Source of the DNA: Microlunatus lacustris
GTDB lineage: Bacteria > Actinomycetota > Actinomycetes > Propionibacteriales > Propionibacteriaceae
Direction: 5' to 3'
Length of the DNA: 64,000 nucleotides
Assembly (NCBI GenBank): GCA_039527025.1
Contig: BAAAJN010000012.1
Location: forward strand, 44,967-108,966
Made by a program: the position numbers and the translations under genes. How positions within the stretch are numbered: the first letter of the stretch is position 1; each line of letters begins with the position of its first letter. Under the pieces are notes generated by a model. It was not told the origin of the DNA and ran no database searches. It was given only the letters and a program-made list of their open reading frames with translations. This document shows positions 61,338-64,000 of this stretch, piece after piece.

Positions 61338-62231
61338 GTGGGCCGTACCCATCCGTCGTCGACACGGCTGAACGCCGTCGCCGAGAAGAGCCAGCCCGTC
61401 ATCGGCGTTGTCGGTGACCTCGTGCAGGACATCACGGCGCTGCTCACCGCGCCTATAGCCTCCGCAGGGCAGGTAGACGCCCGGATCACTCGACATCGGG
61501 GAGGCAGCGCAGCGAACATTGCAGTCGGTATTGCCGCTGCCGGCCTACAGGCACGGTTCTTCGGCCGAGTTGGTCAGGACAGTTTAGGGCAAAACTTAAT
61601 CGACACATTGAGGGCGGAAGGGGTCGAGGTCCTGCCGCGGTATTCCGGGGAAACCTGCACAGTTGTCTGTCTCGTTGATCCAGGTGGTGAACGGTCTTTT
61701 GTAGCAGATACCGCGGCCACGGCCGGCGGACGTCACGCCGACGATGTGCCGATGCATGAGATTGCGAAATTGGACCTGCTTCACATTAGCGGTTATTGGC
61801 TGCTTGGTGGCGTTGAACTAAACGGTTTAACCGACCAACGAAGTGTGTGTATAACGGTCGACCTTGGTAATGTCAGTCGGGTTCAAGCGTGCGGGGGCGA
61901 GTTCGTCCGCCAGACACTTATGCAACTTAGGCCGGCTACAGTCTTCGCCAACAGGGCGGAGTCAGATGCAGCAGAGCTGCTAACGCATCCGCACGTCGCG
62001 GAGTTGTACGTCATCACAAATGGAGATGCGCCGACACTCCTGAGTACCCCGACCGGTTCGGTGCTGGTTCCTGTTCCGCAGCTTGAGCATGTGGTAGACA
62101 CCACCGGTGCGGGGGATGCCTTTGCCGCCGGATTCCTGGCCTCGTCGGCACGGGGTGCCGATGCAGTCCAAGCGGTGCACATTGGGCACGCCGCAGCCCG
62201 TGAGGTCATCCAAAGGCCCGGTGCTAGCTAA
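61338..62231 (+). CDS. PfkB-family sugar or nucleoside kinase
   Basis: The 297-residue protein has the front PfkB pattern RHRGGSAANIAVGIAAAG, FFGRVGQDSLGQ, and the catalytic VVDTTGAGDAFAAGFL near residue 255. It phosphorylates a sugar, nucleoside or similar alcohol. It is the divergent partner of NUDIX 2 and the nucleotidyltransferase, so the group probably makes or recycles one activated small molecule. GTG 61338 is supported by its promoter spacing. Confidence 0.88.
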   Translation: MGRTHPSSTRLNAVAEKSQPVIGVVGDLVQDITALLTAPIASAGQVDARITRHRGGSAANIAVGIAAAGLQARFFGRVGQDSLGQNLIDTLRAEGVEVLPRYSGETCTVVCLVDPGGERSFVADTAATAGGRHADDVPMHEIAKLDLLHISGYWLLGGVELNGLTDQRSVCITVDLGNVSRVQACGGEFVRQTLMQLRPATVFANRAESDAAELLTHPHVAELYVITNGDAPTLLSTPTGSVLVPVPQLEHVVDTTGAGDAFAAGFLASSARGADAVQAVHIGHAAAREVIQRPGAS

Positions 62232-62593
62232 TCGACGTCCGCGGTCGAAGTGTGGGCAGGTTCGCTGAACCCGGTGGTTGAGCTCGATCGAGGTTCTGCG
62301 ACCCTCAGTACCCCGCGAAGCCGGGGCGGGTTGACGTTGACTTTGACGGGCTCGCGGGCCTTGATTCGAGACGGGGTGAGCGCGCGAGATTGCGTCGAGC
62401 ATCCGCCCGACCCGGCTCCCGATCTTGTCTGACAAAGAAGGTAGGGGTCCGGCTGCGTCTTACGACGTGGTGTTGTGTGTGGGCGCCGACAGCCGGCTCA
62501 ACTGAGGCGGCCGAGCGCGCAGCAATGCGCGTGACGATGAGGTTCGGCACCGCGTCATCTGGAGCGCCGATAAGGTTGCTTCAGGTTCCCTTG
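62232..62593. other. no gene seen
   Basis: The 362 bases between the kinase and the Lsr2 gene show no convincing frame on either strand. A weak hairpin CCCCG-CGAAGC-CGGGG occurs near 62321. Confidence 0.4.
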
Positions 62594-62932
62594 TCACCGG
62601 GGTAAATGGGCGGAGGCGTAGGCCTCTTCAACTGCGCGAGGGATGCGCCCCTTCGCGCTGACGGTGTATCCCTGCCGGCTAGCCCATTCCCGTTTTGCCT
62701 TCAGTTGGCTGGGCGCTGCTGGAGCGTTCGGAGGGATGCTTCGTGAACGAGAAGCTCGTGAGGTCCGGCGAGCTGACGCCACCCAAGGTGCAAACGCCTC
62801 GTGCAACTCGGCGGTGTGCTTGGAAGACAAGTCGATCACGTAAGTAGCCCCGTCGATTCCAAACTCGACCGTGTGATCGGCTGGCCCGCCGTCGAGGTCG
62901 TCTTCGAGAACTACTCGTGTATGGGCTACCAC
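62594..62932 (-). CDS. lsr2: Lsr2-family nucleoid protein
   Basis: The 112-residue protein begins with the Lsr2 dimer region TRVVLEDDLDGGPADHTVEF and then VIDLSSKHTAELHEAFAPWV. A Ser/Arg-rich linker and the DNA-binding tail WASRQGYTVSAKGRIPRAV follow; the minor-groove RGR motif is KGR here. It binds and silences AT-rich DNA, including foreign genes. GTG 62932 gives the usual family length. On an element it may hide the low-GC insert next to it. Confidence 0.9.
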   Translation of the reverse strand: MVAHTRVVLEDDLDGGPADHTVEFGIDGATYVIDLSSKHTAELHEAFAPWVASARRTSRASRSRSIPPNAPAAPSQLKAKREWASRQGYTVSAKGRIPRAVEEAYASAHLPR

Positions 62933-63274
62933 CAAATCCGCCTGTTCTATGAGGGTCACTATTCGCGGGACTAACAGTAAGGTCTGGCCGCGCCAGTGAG
63001 CGAGATTGTGGGCGGGTGGTGAGGGTGTCGGGGTGGGTGCTGACCGGCGCCTGGGAGCAGGCGCTGACCGGAGTGTCACCCTGGCCGCAGCCTGCCGGGC
63101 GGGCAGACGTGGCAGGCGGCGCCCTCGGAGTAGTGTCGAAACGGTAACAGTAGATGCCTGATGATGTGTTTTTGATCTTGGTCGGTTGTGCTGGCGGTGA
63201 CCTGAACGGTTGTCGGCTCTGGGGTTTCTGGGGCAGTTGGCATGGGGTGCTGTGGTGCCCGTGAGACCCCCGAA
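62933..63274. other. no gene seen
   Basis: The region between Lsr2 and the DUF4192 leader has no credible frame. It is GT-rich near 63180-63260, with no clear repeats. Confidence 0.4.
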
Positions 63275-63334
63275 CTGTCGGTGGTGGTGTTTAGGGTGGG
63301 GGGTACTTAACCAGTTAGCGGCCTGACCAGCCGC
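63275..63334 (+). promoter_or_regulatory. damage-type promoter and CTGACCA hairpin, copy 6
   Basis: CTGTCGGTG (63275-63283), eight bases, TAGGGT (63292-63297) matches TGTCRGTG-N8-TAnnnT. The hairpin GCGGC-CTGACCA-GCCGC at 63318-63334 ends 22 bases before ATG 63357. Confidence 0.75.
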
Positions 63335-63356
63335 GCGTTTTGTGGAGGTGTTTGTT

Positions 63357-64000
63357 ATGTCGGTGTCGGTGAAACTCACGAGTGTGGGTGATGTGGTGGC
63401 TGCGTTGCCGTTCATTATTGGTTTCGAAATTCGGGATTCGGTGGTGGTGGCTGCGGTGGGTGAGTCGGGGCGTTTGGGGGTGGTGGCTCGGTGTGATCTG
63501 CCGGGGCCTGGTGAGGCGGTGGGGGTGGCGGCTTCGTTGGTGGGGCCGGTGGTGCGGGAGCGGGCGGCGGCTGCGAGGCGCCGCTTCCCGGCCGCGGGTC
63601 GCTGGTGGAGCAGCTGCGGCCTACACGGCGGGCTGTCGACGTCGAGGCCGTCTGCGGTCGGAGCGTGCGGCCTTCGGTGGTCGAGGGCTTGGGGGCTTGG
63701 GCGCTGGTGGTGGGCTGCCCCGAGGATGTGGCTGGGTTGCCGGTGGAGGTGCTGGCCGCGGCCGCGGGCGTGCTGGCCGACCTCGAGGTGCGGGACGGGT
63801 TGATCGCGTGGCTGACCCCGGGCACGGTGCCGTTGAAGTTCTTCTCACCGGTTCTGCTCGAGGTGCTGCGGACCGTGCCGGCGCCGTGGCGTGACGGTGG
63901 CCCCTGTGCGCGAACCTGCCGGACCGTCATGCGGCGCCGGCGTTGACAGTGCTGGCCAGCCTGGCGTGGTGGCGGGGGGACGGTGCTGCTGCCCGGGTGG
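63357..64000 (+). pseudogene. DUF4192 gene, frameshifted and cut by window edge
   Basis: The first 70 residues match DUF4192 (VVAALPFIIGFEIRDSVVVA). The frame then breaks around 63570-63600 and resumes in another frame with PSVVEGLGAWALVVGCPEDV and LIAWLTPGTVP. It breaks again near 63900, and the last piece (LCANLPDRHAAPALTVLASL) is in a third frame that leaves the window. At least two indels are present; G/C-rich runs make sequencing error possible. GGAGG precedes ATG 63357. Confidence 0.7.

Overview
This is a GC-rich actinobacterial window, probably part of a large plasmid or integrative conjugative element. The evidence is two WhiB-like proteins, an Lsr2 protein, a PafBC-type (RecA-NDp) promoter family, a LexA-type box, frequent GTG starts, leaderless genes and ATGA/TGATG coupling. 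The genus cannot be named from sequence alone. No rRNA, tRNA, CRISPR array or integrase was seen.

Layout. 1-1.4 kb holds the end of a conjugation cluster, including a membrane-anchored cell-wall hydrolase. 1.6-10.8 kb is a candidate defence or restriction island. It has a Zn-ribbon amino-methyltransferase facing a coupled operon of unknown protein, ParB/Srx-fold protein, SNF2 helicase and DUF3883 nuclease-like protein, plus a divergent 540-aa gene. 11.2-27.2 kb is a metal, sulfur and redox island: broken cupredoxin gene, CDF exporter with ArsR, two CsoR/CstR-like repressors, a persulfide dioxygenase-rhodanese fusion, further rhodaneses, TauE/SafE, multicopper oxidase, VIT transporter, and a flavin electron-transfer operon with its two-component system. 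Four identical-format 16-bp operators (ATACC-N6-GGTAT) mark the sulfur genes. 27.5-29.5 kb holds an MFS transporter and a strip of decayed genes.

29.5-35.25 kb is a Tn7-like transposition module (TnsA, TnsB, TniB, TniQ) with a recognisable right end and no Cas genes. 35.5-57.2 kb is mobile-element backbone: FtsK/TraB-like translocase, WhiB proteins, a chain of coupled unknown genes ending in a 999-aa helicase, DUF5131, MoxR-VWA pair, SF1 helicase, M28-like peptidase, ArdC-like antirestriction protein and a GTPase module. 57.3-62.2 kb is a partly lower-GC insert with NUDIX, toroid/winged-helix, nucleotidyltransferase, NUDIX and PfkB genes. The window closes with Lsr2 and a frameshifted DUF4192 gene.

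The most striking new signal is a shared 5' module on six transcription units between 38.6 and 63.4 kb. Each carries a 17-nt hairpin with the invariant loop CTGACCA and a 5-bp stem that changes by compensatory pairs, ending 20-25 nt before the start codon. Five of the six are preceded by a promoter of the form TGTCR...-N8-TAnnnT, which resembles the DNA-damage (PafBC) promoter of mycobacteria. This suggests a damage-induced regulon of the element with an extra RNA-level control.
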